Shown here: piece after piece, positions 16,465 through 23,414 of the stretch
Layout: every line of letters begins with the position of its first letter
How positions within the stretch are numbered: position 1 is the first letter of the stretch
DNA from: Clostridiales bacterium
GTDB taxonomy: Bacteria > Bacillota > Clostridia > Oscillospirales > Acutalibacteraceae
NCBI GenBank assembly: GCA_019415925.1
Contig: DXYG01000031.1
Coordinates: forward strand, 1-27,497
DNA: 27,497 bases
Reading direction: 5' to 3'
Made by a program: the position numbers and the translations under genes
The notes under the pieces: model-generated
The model's input: only the letters and a program-made list of their open reading frames with translations
Told to the model about the DNA's origin: nothing
The model's database searches: none

Positions 16465-17070
16465 TCAATATCCCAATTTTTCTCCAATCAAAATAATCTC
16501 AAACTCGCCCGTCATCGGCTTTGACCATAACACCGACAGTCCTCGGCAGATACGTTCGGGACTTTTGCAATCATAGCAACGAAGCTCACCAACGGCGCAG
16601 GGCGTTTTGAGTCCGAAGCGGCGGGCGTTCAGAGGCGATGCGATATTTCTCGCACGCCAAAGTGCGCTGTCGTAGTCTTTGGCAATTTTGTTTTCGCCTG
16701 CGACAAGATACACCTTTTCGTGTCCGTAAAAGATTGATGCCACACGATTGCAGTTGCCGTCGATATTGATGATCTCGCCCGTTTCGGCAAGTCCGTTGAC
16801 CGAGGACACGTAGATCTCGGCGGCATTTGCGGCAAGGCGCACCTCTTTACTCGTTTTGCCTTCAGGAATACGCTGATGCCAACGCACGTCGTTATGTGTG
16901 GAAAGTGCCTCGTAAAGCCCCATTTCTTCTAACGTCATAGAGCCACCGAAGCCGACGGTCTTGCCATCAATCTCGCCGTTTATGTACTCGGTCGCTTCTG
17001 CTGTCGTATCAAAGCAGGATACCTTGTAACCGAGGGCTTCTAATTTCTTTTTTATCGTATCGAAGTTCAT
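16465..17070 (-). CDS. LUD-domain protein (LutC/YkgG-like lactate utilisation family)
   Basis: 201 residues from the ATG at 17070 (GAAAGGATAC upstream); a longer frame to 17193 would run into the GNAT gene. The whole protein is one LUD domain: an N-terminal helix MNFDTIKKKLEALGYKV, the conserved VGFGGSMTLEEMGL loop, AANAAEIYVSSVNGLAETGEI, and the tail LKTPCAVGELRCYDC with several cysteines followed by SPERICR. LUD proteins belong to lactate oxidation complexes, but stand-alone copies like this one are common in clostridia with unknown substrate. No lutA/lutB is nearby. Its ATG follows the GNAT stop by one base. It is the leftmost gene of the element cargo. Confidence 0.83.
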   Translation of the reverse strand: MNFDTIKKKLEALGYKVSCFDTTAEATEYINGEIDGKTVGFGGSMTLEEMGLYEALSTHNDVRWHQRIPEGKTSKEVRLAANAAEIYVSSVNGLAETGEIINIDGNCNRVASIFYGHEKVYLVAGENKIAKDYDSALWRARNIASPLNARRFGLKTPCAVGELRCYDCKSPERICRGLSVLWSKPMTGEFEIILIGEKLGY

Positions 17071-17071
17071 T

Positions 17072-17509
17072 TTAAGTATCCTTTCGTACCATTTCCACAA
17101 GGGCTTTGTTGCGGTAGGTAAGGTCGTTCCTGACCGTAAAACCTTGCTTTTCCCAAAAGGCGTTGCCGCCTTGATTTCGCTCAAACACCACAAGCGCTAC
17201 TTTAGTTATGCCGACAGACCTCAAGGTTTCCAGTGCCGCCGACACGAGCGCCGATCCAATGCCTTGTCTGTGATAGTCGGGATGCACCGCTGTGTGATAG
17301 ATAAATCCGCGCCTACCGTCGTTGCCTGCCATAATGACACCGACAAGCCTACCGTCGCGCTCTGCGACAAAGCAGGTATCGGGGTTGCGGTCAAGAAAAC
17401 GGACAATGCCACTTTCTGAATCGTCTACATCGTTTAGCCCCATGCCTTTATTGGCAAGCCATAGGTTATATACATCGCTGTAATCTGCTATTTGCATTTT
17501 GCGTATCAT
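17072..17509 (-). CDS. GNAT family N-acetyltransferase
   Basis: 145 residues from the ATG at 17509, with GAGG nine bases before it; a GTG at 17524 is in frame but overlaps the ribosome site. A single GNAT domain: HTAVHPDYHRQGIGSALV supplies the acetyl-CoA loop (R/Q-x-x-G-x-G/A), followed by FERNQGGNAFWEKQGFTVR, the usual last strand. The substrate is unknown; similar small GNATs acetylate amines or peptides. It is packed between a LUD gene and a second acetyltransferase in the same direction, probably one transcript. Confidence 0.82.
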   Translation of the reverse strand: MIRKMQIADYSDVYNLWLANKGMGLNDVDDSESGIVRFLDRNPDTCFVAERDGRLVGVIMAGNDGRRGFIYHTAVHPDYHRQGIGSALVSAALETLRSVGITKVALVVFERNQGGNAFWEKQGFTVRNDLTYRNKALVEMVRKDT

Positions 17510-17524
17510 TGTCGTTTTCCTCAC

Positions 17525-18058
17525 TTATTTGTTCGTATAGTAGAAGAAAATATCCTTCTTGTTCTCCTGCGACGTGCCGTTATACACGTGGGTGTTCAGC
17601 CCACCGATCTCAAAGCCGTTGCCAAGATAAAAGTGGCAGGCACCGAGATTGTTGTCCTGACCTTGCGTGTAAACGCCGATGTAGCCGTTATCCTTTGCGA
17701 CCTTTTTGGACTCGTCAATCAGCATTTTGCCGACACCTTTACTGCGATACTCGGCGTTGACCTTCAAGTCATAAAGGTACATATATTTGAACATATCGTG
17801 GCGCAGAATGGCAAGACCAATGCATTTGTCCCCGTCGTATGCGCCGATAAAAATGTGCTTCTTTGCCATCTTATCATAATTGTAATTCTCGTCGGGAAAG
17901 CACATTTGGGTGTGGTTTTCGGGCGGGAATACAAGCTCCGTATGATCCCATTTGCCGTTGTTGTAGGACGGCAGCATCAGTCCGAATAGTCGGAAAGGGT
18001 GATTGGGAATGTTAATATCGTCTTTTCTATCACTATCTATAATTTTTACAGTTATCAT
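17525..18058 (-). CDS. GNAT acetyltransferase similar to streptothricin acetyltransferases (SatA/Sat4-like)
   Basis: 177 residues from the ATG at 18058 (GAAGGTGAT in front). It aligns by eye with streptothricin acetyltransferases over its whole length: NIPNHPFRLFGLMLPSYNNG near the N-terminus, the central LYDLKVNAEYRSKGVGKMLI with the acetyl-CoA loop, and the family's TQGQDNNLGACHFYLGNGFEIGG. Such enzymes acetylate the beta-lysine chain of streptothricin in the cytoplasm. Remote members can act on other amines, so antibiotic inactivation is a hypothesis. Lying on a mobilizable element supports a resistance-type role. Confidence 0.75.
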   Translation of the reverse strand: MITVKIIDSDRKDDINIPNHPFRLFGLMLPSYNNGKWDHTELVFPPENHTQMCFPDENYNYDKMAKKHIFIGAYDGDKCIGLAILRHDMFKYMYLYDLKVNAEYRSKGVGKMLIDESKKVAKDNGYIGVYTQGQDNNLGACHFYLGNGFEIGGLNTHVYNGTSQENKKDIFFYYTNK

Positions 18059-18075
18059 TAAAATCACCTTCAAAT

Positions 18076-18737
18076 TCACTTTTTTGCAAGTCGGTAGCTT
18101 TCGTCAATCCGAGTGCAAACTTCCTCGGTCTGTATGCGACCGTCAAGGATAATCGTGTACCAATTCTTTTTGTTCATGTGCCAACCGGGGAAATAGCGGA
18201 CGTTGTCAATCGTCTGCTCCATAAGTTCCTTTTCAAGCCGCAGGTCTATAATTTCAAGAATTTCATCGGTCGGGAGTCCCAACTTGCGTCCCGATACGGT
18301 AAGAATTGCGCCTACCATTTTTGGTTGTCTTTTCTTCTCCATACGGCATTGTCGGGAAACTTTTCCCATAGATATTCAAGTTCATCACCGTATGTATCCC
18401 GAACATAATCGATAACCGCAAGCGTTTGGTCGTTTTTGAAAACGGAAAAATCAAAGCATTTACCAGCGATCTCTGAAAGAACGCTCCCGATCTCGGTTCT
18501 TACTTCACCTACAAAAGAGCCTGCCGCACTCGTCTTATACAAAACATACGGCTCATCGGTTTCTTTTTCTACAAGTCGTGTATCGACATTGCCGTTCTTC
18601 GTCACCAAAACGGTAAGCAAAAAGGCTTCGTTCATAATAGGCACAGTATATTCAAAGCTACCATTTCGCATTTCAAAACCGAAACTCTGTAGTTTTTCGA
18701 TATTTAGCTTTCTTCTATGGAAAATATCTTCAAACAT
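18076..18737 (-). pseudogene. MmcQ/YjbR family protein, frameshifted
   Basis: Two overlapping frames give one MmcQ/YjbR-type protein. The upstream part starts MFEDIFHRRKLNIEKL at 18737 and ends ...FPDNAVWRRKDNQKW at a TAG (18314-18312). The following frame continues GAILTVSGRKLGLPTDEI and ends with GWHMNKKNWYTI...ESYRLAKK at 18076. One missing base in the codon after KW (expected TAT or TAC, read TAG) explains the break; restored, the protein is about 220 residues with both the N-terminal extension and the MmcQ DNA-binding-like domain. The rest of the sequence is undamaged, so the lesion is recent or a sequencing error. The function of the family is poorly known. Confidence 0.82.
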
Positions 18738-18832
18738 AACTGTGCCTGCCTTTGTTTTCAAACTTGAAAGTTCATTTTTAATGTATTATATCACAGAAAT
18801 ATGACTTTTTCTACCTGTTTTACAAAGTAAAG

Positions 18833-18865
18833 CGGCGGCAAGGAGTTTTATTCTCCCTGCCGCCG
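18833..18865. terminator. GC-rich stem-loop, copy A of a repeated hairpin
   Basis: The arms CGGCGGCAAGGAG (18833-18845) and CTCCCTGCCGCCG (18853-18865) pair over 12 of 13 positions around a TTTTATT loop, 20 bases downstream of the thioredoxin-like gene. There is no good U-tract. Related hairpins at 20748-20781 and 21654-21679 also end cargo blocks. Confidence 0.6.
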
Positions 18866-18884
18866 TTAATCATAGTGATAAATT

Positions 18885-19238
18885 TTACTTGTTCCATTCG
18901 GAGAGCAGTTTCACCACATCTGCCGTTTTCAACACCTTGCCCATTGAAACCACCTGCTCGTTCACCACAAGCGCCGGAATGTGCATAACACCATATTCCA
19001 TTACTTTGGGCAGATCGGTAATGTATTCAACCTCGATGTCTAACCCCATATTCTTTACCGCTTCTTTTGCGAACTTCAGTTGTTCGTGGCAAGAACCACA
19101 GCCTGCACCAAGAACTTTAATGCTTTTCAGTTCGTCATTTCCTTTTTCTACTGTCGGCCCAGCAATTTTTGTTTCTGCGTCAAAACCACAACAGCAGCAA
19201 GACTGCTCTTTTTTCTTTCCGAAATTAAATAATGCCAT
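18885..19238 (-). CDS. Thioredoxin-like small protein (MTH895/TM0996 family)
   Basis: 117 residues from the ATG at 19238, with GGAGGT eight bases upstream. An N-terminal tail carries four consecutive cysteines (14-17), followed from about residue 38 by a thioredoxin-like fold with the redox pair CGSC (C47, C50) and the cis-proline segment IPALVV. Such proteins often sit beside COG0701 permeases, as here, four bases from the permease stop. A role as redox or metal(loid) partner of the permease is inferred. The cysteine cluster is odd and could bind a soft metal or metalloid. Confidence 0.82.
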   Translation of the reverse strand: MALFNFGKKKEQSCCCCGFDAETKIAGPTVEKGNDELKSIKVLGAGCGSCHEQLKFAKEAVKNMGLDIEVEYITDLPKVMEYGVMHIPALVVNEQVVSMGKVLKTADVVKLLSEWNK

Positions 19239-19256
19239 AATTATTACCTCCAAATT

Positions 19257-20270
19257 TTATATAATCAAAGGTTGGATCAGATTAAAGAAATATCCAACCA
19301 CAATAATTCCTACCGTACATACTCCAATAAAGATGGCAAGCAGCTTTGGCTTAACTGCCTTGCGAAGCATAATCATAGAAGGCAGGGACAGCGTTGTAAC
19401 ACTCATCATAAAGGACAAAACTACACCAAGCAAAGCACCCTTTGCAAGTAAAGCTTCTGCAATCGGAATTGTGCCGAAAATATCTGCATACAGAGGAATA
19501 CCTGCGACAGTTGCAAGGATAACACCGAACGGATTGTTATCGCCAAGCACCTTTACGATAAAGTCTTCCGGTATCCAGTTATGGATAAAGGTGCCGACAC
19601 CGACTCCAACCAATACATAGGGAAATACCTTCTTTGCAGTTTCAGCCACCTGCTCCCACGCAAATTTCATACGGTCTTTGAAATGCAGTTCCTCTTGCGG
19701 TACTTCAAGGGTATGACCGTTTCGGATATATTCCTCCACTTGATTTTCAAGGTGAAGCTTCTCGATAATTGTGCCGCCAAGAACGGCAATAACAAGACCG
19801 AGTATGACGTAGAGTACAGCAACTTTCCAACCGAAAATGCTCATCAACAACACAAGGCTGCCGAGATCGACCATCGGGGAAGAAATAAGGAACGAAAATG
19901 TTACACCGAGAGGAAGTCCCGCACTTGTAAAGCCGATAAATAACGGGATAGACGAGCAAGAACAGAAAGGCGTTACTGTACCAAGCAAAGCGGCAACAAT
20001 ATTTGCTCCAATTCCGTGAAATCTGCCGAGTATCTTCTTTGTTCGCTCCGGCGGGAAATAGCTTTGAATATACGAAATAATCAAAATCAACACACCGAGC
20101 AATACCATAATTTTGATGGTATCATAGATAAAGAAATGAATGCTGCTGCCGATCTTGCCGGTTGTATCCAACCCAACGGCATTCAGAATCGTTGCAAGAA
20201 GCCGATCCAGCCAATTCATTCCGAGAACTTCATCTTGGATGAAGTTCCACACAGTTTTTAGTGCTTCCAT
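19257..20270 (-). CDS. COG0701/DUF318 permease (YraQ/ArsP-like metal or metalloid efflux)
   Basis: A membrane protein of 337 residues with about eight to nine helices. The family hallmark TPFCSCSSIPLF (C103 and C105) is intact, as is the second-half repeat NPFGVILATVAGIPLYADI. A charged cytoplasmic loop (about 170-215) divides the two halves. Relatives export arsenicals or Cu/Zn; the substrate here is inferred from the ArsR gene upstream and the thioredoxin-like gene downstream. AAAGGAG precedes the start. The 109-bp gap to arsR contains a small hairpin (20329-20359), perhaps lowering read-through. Confidence 0.85.
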   Translation of the reverse strand: MEALKTVWNFIQDEVLGMNWLDRLLATILNAVGLDTTGKIGSSIHFFIYDTIKIMVLLGVLILIISYIQSYFPPERTKKILGRFHGIGANIVAALLGTVTPFCSCSSIPLFIGFTSAGLPLGVTFSFLISSPMVDLGSLVLLMSIFGWKVAVLYVILGLVIAVLGGTIIEKLHLENQVEEYIRNGHTLEVPQEELHFKDRMKFAWEQVAETAKKVFPYVLVGVGVGTFIHNWIPEDFIVKVLGDNNPFGVILATVAGIPLYADIFGTIPIAEALLAKGALLGVVLSFMMSVTTLSLPSMIMLRKAVKPKLLAIFIGVCTVGIIVVGYFFNLIQPLII

Positions 20271-20328
20271 AAGAAAAAGCTCCTTTCATACATAAATATA
20301 TTGAGATGTGTCTATATATAGGTGTTAA

Positions 20329-20359
20329 AGGAAGTCGTGCGGAAAAGATTGGACTTCCT
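20329..20359 (-). other. Small hairpin between arsR-type gene and permease
   Basis: The 8-bp arms AGGAAGTC (20329-20336) and GACTTCCT (20352-20359) lie in the leader between the regulator stop and the permease start. No long U-tract follows, so it is more likely a partial attenuator or mRNA-processing element than a full terminator. Confidence 0.4.
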
Positions 20360-20379
20360 GCTTTTCACATCACGACTTG

Positions 20380-20661
20380 TTATCCCTTTGGGGCGGATGT
20401 TAACTCCTTTATACAATCCGCAGCGACTTTCGCCCCTTCTGCCGAAATGGAATAATACATCCACTTACCTTCTTTGCGACCAAGCACAATACCGGAGTCA
20501 CAAAGAATTTTCATATGATGGGACAGCGTAGGCTGTGTTACATTGAGTTCATCAAGCATTTTACAAGCACACTTTTCGCCGCTTCGGAGCATTTTCAAAA
20601 TGCGGATACGGTTTTCATCGCAAAATGCTTTGAAGATCAACGCCATCTTTTTTTCATCCAT
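20380..20661 (-). CDS. ArsR/SmtB family metalloregulator
   Basis: 93 residues from the ATG at 20661, with GGAGGTG six bases before it. A typical ArsR winged helix: IFKAFCDENRIRILKML, the alpha-3 metal motif KCACK (C31, C33; compare ELCVCDL of arsenic sensors), the recognition helix TQPTLSHHMKIL and the wing RKEGKWMYYSI. The two alpha-3 cysteines favour As(III)/Sb(III)-type sensing, while the third ligand is uncertain (C14 is a candidate). It would repress itself and the permease-thioredoxin genes by binding the palindrome in its own promoter. Confidence 0.88.
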   Translation of the reverse strand: MDEKKMALIFKAFCDENRIRILKMLRSGEKCACKMLDELNVTQPTLSHHMKILCDSGIVLGRKEGKWMYYSISAEGAKVAADCIKELTSAPKG

Positions 20662-20684
20662 CCGAAACACCTCCAATAGACAAT

Positions 20685-20724
20685 CATCTATATGTATTAT
20701 ATGCAATACATAGATGTTTGTCAA
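20685..20724 (-). promoter_or_regulatory. Consensus promoter with ArsR-type operator
   Basis: On the minus strand TTGACA (20724-20719), 17 bases, TATAAT (20701-20696). An interrupted palindrome with outer arms CATCTA (20685-20690) and TAGATG (20711-20716) overlaps spacer and -10 box, the usual position for ArsR repression. The start codon is 35 bases downstream. Confidence 0.8.
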
Positions 20725-20734
20725 TAGGTTTTGC

Positions 20735-20781
20735 AAAAAAAAAAGAAGCGGCGGCAGAGAAATTTTATTCTCCCTGCCGTC
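20735..20781 (-). terminator. Intrinsic terminator, copy B of the repeated hairpin
   Basis: On the minus strand an imperfect stem (GACGGCAG...CTGCCGCC, 20781-20748) is followed a few bases later by ten consecutive T (plus-strand A run 20735-20744). It ends the XRE-DUF4180 unit just before the arsR-type promoter. Confidence 0.82.
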
Positions 20782-20809
20782 ACTGACGTTATGCGAATAT
20801 CAATTTTGC
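20770..20809. repeat. 40-bp repeat, copy 1 (relic of the tnpV 3' end)
   Basis: Matches 21670-21709 at 37 of 40 positions (differences at 20780, 20782 and 20806). The copy at 21670 contains the stop and last codons of tnpV; this one has the same codons without the rest of the gene. Confidence 0.85.
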
Positions 20810-20819
20810 TTATTGACAA

Positions 20820-21182
20820 TTATCTCGTCAACCTTTCAAGTGCCTCATCCTGCGTAGCAACAAAGAACACATCCTTGCCTTTATTACTCTCGTAAATAAA
20901 ATCCTTCAGCGGCTTGCTTGTATAGTGAGAATAATCTCCGAAGATGGCGAGTTTTGCTTGATAGGTGATGAATTTTTCGAGCATCTCGCCCGCAAGACCT
21001 CGACTAAGGATAAAGAAGTCATCGGCTACGGCACTTTTTTCAATGGCAATCAGATTTGTGCCTACCTCATATTTAGCGGTCATAATGAGGTCAAGTGCCG
21101 ATTGCACATCGGTCAATACTTTTTCAGCTCCCGTGATCACGGCAACCGTTTTTTCATTTCTTATAAATTTCTCAACATTCAT
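20820..21182 (-). CDS. DUF4180 domain protein
   Basis: 120 residues from the ATG at 21182, with GGAG nine bases upstream; the ATG overlaps the stop of the XRE gene by 11 bases, so the two are translationally coupled. The whole protein is one DUF4180 domain: VQSALDLIMTAKYEVGTNLIAI, then the conserved RGLAGEMLEKFITYQAKLAIFGDYSHYTSKPLKDFIYESNKG pattern and the VFFVATQDEALERL end. No signal peptide or membrane helix. The function of the family is not established; it is often found next to small HTH regulators. It ends before a terminator with a ten-T tract. Confidence 0.8.
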   Translation of the reverse strand: MNVEKFIRNEKTVAVITGAEKVLTDVQSALDLIMTAKYEVGTNLIAIEKSAVADDFFILSRGLAGEMLEKFITYQAKLAIFGDYSHYTSKPLKDFIYESNKGKDVFFVATQDEALERLTR

Positions 21183-21576
21183 TTTCTGTTTCTCCATTTG
21201 TTATTTCACGATTGGCAGTTTCCTCCTGCAATATCCTGCGAACCGCCTCTTTCAATTTTGCATTAGCCGACGATGACGGATCAAAGCACATCGAAAGAAA
21301 CGATGATAATTGCGTGTCCTCTAACGGTTTTGGCTGAGCGTCGTACAACTGTCCGTGCGGCTCGTCACATCTTCCGAAAATATAATCCAGCGATACATTG
21401 AAAAAATCCGCATACTTCATCAACACACCGTAAGGCGGAAAGGATTGAGTGTTTTCATAGCGAAAGATGGCAGGCTGATCTAAATCAAAAACAGCCGCAA
21501 GCCTTGCTTGTGAGACGTGTATTCCTTCTCTCAGCTCGGTCAATCTTTTTGCAACAATGGCAGGTTTCTTTTCCAT
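21172..21576 (-). CDS. XRE family HTH regulator
   Basis: 134 residues from the ATG at 21576, with GGGAGAAT in front; the longer frame to 21618 would start inside the promoter. Residues about 6-66 form the lambda-repressor-like helix-turn-helix (VAKRLTELREGIHVSQARLAAVFDLDQPAIFRYEN, then YADFFNVSLDYIFGR). The C-terminal part (about 70-134) is polar and has no domain I recognise. It likely controls its own promoter, whose spacer holds an 11-bp inverted repeat, and the coupled DUF4180 gene. Confidence 0.85.
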   Translation of the reverse strand: MEKKPAIVAKRLTELREGIHVSQARLAAVFDLDQPAIFRYENTQSFPPYGVLMKYADFFNVSLDYIFGRCDEPHGQLYDAQPKPLEDTQLSSFLSMCFDPSSSANAKLKEAVRRILQEETANREITNGETENEC

Positions 21577-21596
21577 AATATTCTCCCATAATCGTG

Positions 21597-21636
21597 ATAA
21601 TATAAATATTATATACAAAATTTATATTATTGTCAA
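21597..21636 (-). promoter_or_regulatory. Consensus promoter with overlapping inverted repeat (XRE operator candidate)
   Basis: On the minus strand TTGACA (21636-21631), 17 bases, TATAAT (21613-21608). The perfect arms ATAATATAAAT (21597-21607) and ATTTATATTAT (21620-21630) overlap spacer and downstream region, suggesting autoregulation by the XRE protein. Confidence 0.78.
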
Positions 21637-21653
21637 TACGCATAATGAATTAA

Positions 21654-21679
21654 CGGCAGGGATTTTTATCTCCCTGCCG
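21654..21679. other. Stem-loop after tnpV, copy C of the repeated hairpin
   Basis: The perfect 9-bp arms CGGCAGGGA (21654-21662) and TCCCTGCCG (21671-21679) lie ten bases beyond the tnpV stop. There is no clear U-tract; it may end the mobilisation transcript weakly or stabilise its 3' end. Confidence 0.6.
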
Positions 21680-21709
21680 CCGCTGACGTTATGCGAATAT
21701 CAATTCTGC
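21670..21709. repeat. 40-bp repeat, copy 2 (tnpV 3' end)
   Basis: Partner of 20770-20809 (37 of 40 identical). It covers the last seven codons (including the stop) of the intact tnpV gene and one arm of the stem-loop that follows it. Confidence 0.85.
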
Positions 21710-22066
21710 ATTTACAATTTCCGTTGCTCTGCTATGAATATTATTCATACGACCAACCCACTCCATTTGATTATCCGCTTTAAGTTTTTCGGTAACTCCC
21801 TCACGCTCTGCCATCTCCTTTACAAGCCTAAGAAACATATCCTCTGCCTGCTTGTCGATCTCGGTAAGGTGGTCATTGAGTTTTCCGGTGGTGAGCAAAT
21901 TGGTGTATAAAACCTTTCGGTTTTGCTTCAAATGCCGCAATCGCCGCTGTCCCCATAAGCCGATTTCGGTTTCTTTTTCGTGTGGTAATTGCAGATCGGG
22001 CAGATAATAATCGCCCTGCAAAGTGTAGCGGATGCCCGTTCTTTCGTCTGTGAAATGCTGTTTCAT
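21689..22066 (-). CDS. TnpV-like transposon protein
   Basis: 125 residues. It resembles TnpV of Tn4451/Tn4453-type and related Firmicutes mobile elements: a short N-terminal segment with TGIRYTLQGDYYLPDLQLP, then the conserved basic GLWGQRRLRHLKQNRKVLYTNLL, followed by HLTEIDKQAEDM and the C-terminal MEWVGRMNNIHSRATEIV helix. TnpV has been suggested to act like an excision or DNA-binding accessory factor, but its role is unproven. Its ribosome site AAAGGTAGGA overlaps the relaxase stop, so it is coupled to mobV. The 3' end is duplicated elsewhere in the element. Confidence 0.82.
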   Translation of the reverse strand: MKQHFTDERTGIRYTLQGDYYLPDLQLPHEKETEIGLWGQRRLRHLKQNRKVLYTNLLTTGKLNDHLTEIDKQAEDMFLRLVKEMAEREGVTEKLKADNQMEWVGRMNNIHSRATEIVNAELIFA

Positions 22067-22075
22067 TGTGTGTTC

Positions 22076-23329
22076 CTACCTTTCATAATTTCTATTTTTT
22101 GAGCGTTGCCCACGCTCTTGGGGTTGATTTTTGGGTGCAGGAATCGGCTCATACATAATGCTCTTTTCCTGCTTCTTAAAGCGTTCAAGAATACCATCTA
22201 TAAATTCCTTAACCGCTTTCGGTGCAGCCTTCAATGCTTCAAGATACGGGCGGCACTTCTCGGTCAGCTCAGATAACGCTTCCTTCAGCCGAGAAACTTC
22301 CGATTGTAACGACCATATCTGCCGTGACAAATATCGGTTTTGGTCTTGCAATTTTCGCACCTCGGACTCTGCCGAGTAGCTACGCTTCGCAAGAGAAGTC
22401 AGCTTCTGATAGTCCTCTGCCGACACGGTGTATTTGCCTGTGAGAGATTTTTTGCCGGAATTGTCTATCTCCATAAAAGTCATTGAAGCGGTTTTCTTAT
22501 CATCATAACGCACTTGCACATCGGCAATTTTCTCTTGCAGATCGGACAGCCGCTTTTGATCCTGCTTAATCTTGTGTTCGAGCGAGGTGAGATTTTCAGC
22601 GGTGCTGCCACGCTCTCCACGGCTGAAACCGTCAAAGCCTGCACTCTGCATATGCTCATAAAATTTGTCTTGCAGAACGCTGTAGGAAGCGTGATAAACT
22701 TGTTTCCCTTTGCTGTTGAGGATGGGATTTCCATCTTCGTCAAGTGCTTTTTCGGAACGCCATTTCTTTGAATGGCTTACTTGATGGATGACCTCTTTGA
22801 CCGTTCCCACAAGTTCGGGATTTTTGCACCGCTTCGACCAACGTACTTCTTTATCCACCACCGGCAATGCCATAATGTGCAAATGGTAGTGATAAATCGG
22901 TCTGCCGTATTTCTCGGTCATTGCTACGTTCAGCTCGTCAGCGTGCATTACGGCGGAGAAAATATTGTCCTTGCCGTATATTTTTTCTGCAAAGCGGAAC
23001 GCTTCTTCATAGAATCTGCAAGCAAAATCATAGCCGCCGTTCTTCTCAAAATACTCGGTGTTGACATCCATAATCATCTCGTCAAAGACCTTCGCATCGG
23101 GTTTCAAACCTTTCAGCGACACCGTTCCTGCGGCAATCATTTGGTCGAGGTATTCATTATAGGTCAGCTCACCGCAACCCTTAAAGCTAACGTTCATCGG
23201 GGTACGGGAGAGGTCAACGTTCATATTTTCATAACTCTCGTTTTTGCGTTCAATGTGTCGCTCAAACTTGCCGACAGATGCTCTCGTTCGGGTTTCCACA
23301 CGAGCGACACTAAAATTTTCCTTCGCCAT
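22076..23329 (-). CDS. MobV family relaxase (plasmid recombination protein Pre/Mob)
   Basis: 417 residues from the ATG at 23329 (GGAAGTGAG in front); upstream in-frame codons fall inside oriT. It nicks oriT and stays bound to the 5' end during conjugative mobilisation. The N-terminal domain has the MobV signature: VARVETRTRASVGKFERHIER, the HxDE motif at H129-E132 and the metal histidines in HYHLH (147-151). Residues about 275-385 are predicted coiled coil, in two blocks, probably for dimerisation. The basic tail (QERGQRSKNR) may bind DNA. Tn4451's TnpZ is of the same family. Its oriT lies directly upstream. Confidence 0.9.
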   Translation of the reverse strand: MAKENFSVARVETRTRASVGKFERHIERKNESYENMNVDLSRTPMNVSFKGCGELTYNEYLDQMIAAGTVSLKGLKPDAKVFDEMIMDVNTEYFEKNGGYDFACRFYEEAFRFAEKIYGKDNIFSAVMHADELNVAMTEKYGRPIYHYHLHIMALPVVDKEVRWSKRCKNPELVGTVKEVIHQVSHSKKWRSEKALDEDGNPILNSKGKQVYHASYSVLQDKFYEHMQSAGFDGFSRGERGSTAENLTSLEHKIKQDQKRLSDLQEKIADVQVRYDDKKTASMTFMEIDNSGKKSLTGKYTVSAEDYQKLTSLAKRSYSAESEVRKLQDQNRYLSRQIWSLQSEVSRLKEALSELTEKCRPYLEALKAAPKAVKEFIDGILERFKKQEKSIMYEPIPAPKNQPQERGQRSKNRNYER

Positions 23330-23371
23330 CTTCTCACTTCCTTTCCATAGGCGAAATTTTGGAGAGCCGCT

Positions 23372-23414
23372 GTTACACAACTTTTTCAAAGTGTGTAACC
23401 CACTATGACACTTT
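23372..23414 (-). other. Origin of transfer (oriT), MobV type
   Basis: On the minus strand the inverted repeat AAAGTGT...ACACTTT (23414-23388) encloses AGTGGGTTACAC, close to the pMV158-type nick region AGTGTGTTA. By analogy the nick would fall between G and T (plus 23399/23398). An overlapping alternative hairpin, GTTACACA...TGTGTAAC (23372-23399), is mutually exclusive with it. It lies 43 bases before mobV. The adjoining 23415-23614 has no gene; it holds two small hairpins (CTTAC-TGCG-GTAAG and GGGC-GTT-GCCC) and is GC-richer. Confidence 0.72.

Noticed and set aside
16217..16576. Plus-strand open frame of 119 codons at the left end of the element
   Set aside because: No ribosome site, it overlaps the arm repeats and the 3' end of the LUD gene, and shows no recognisable domain.
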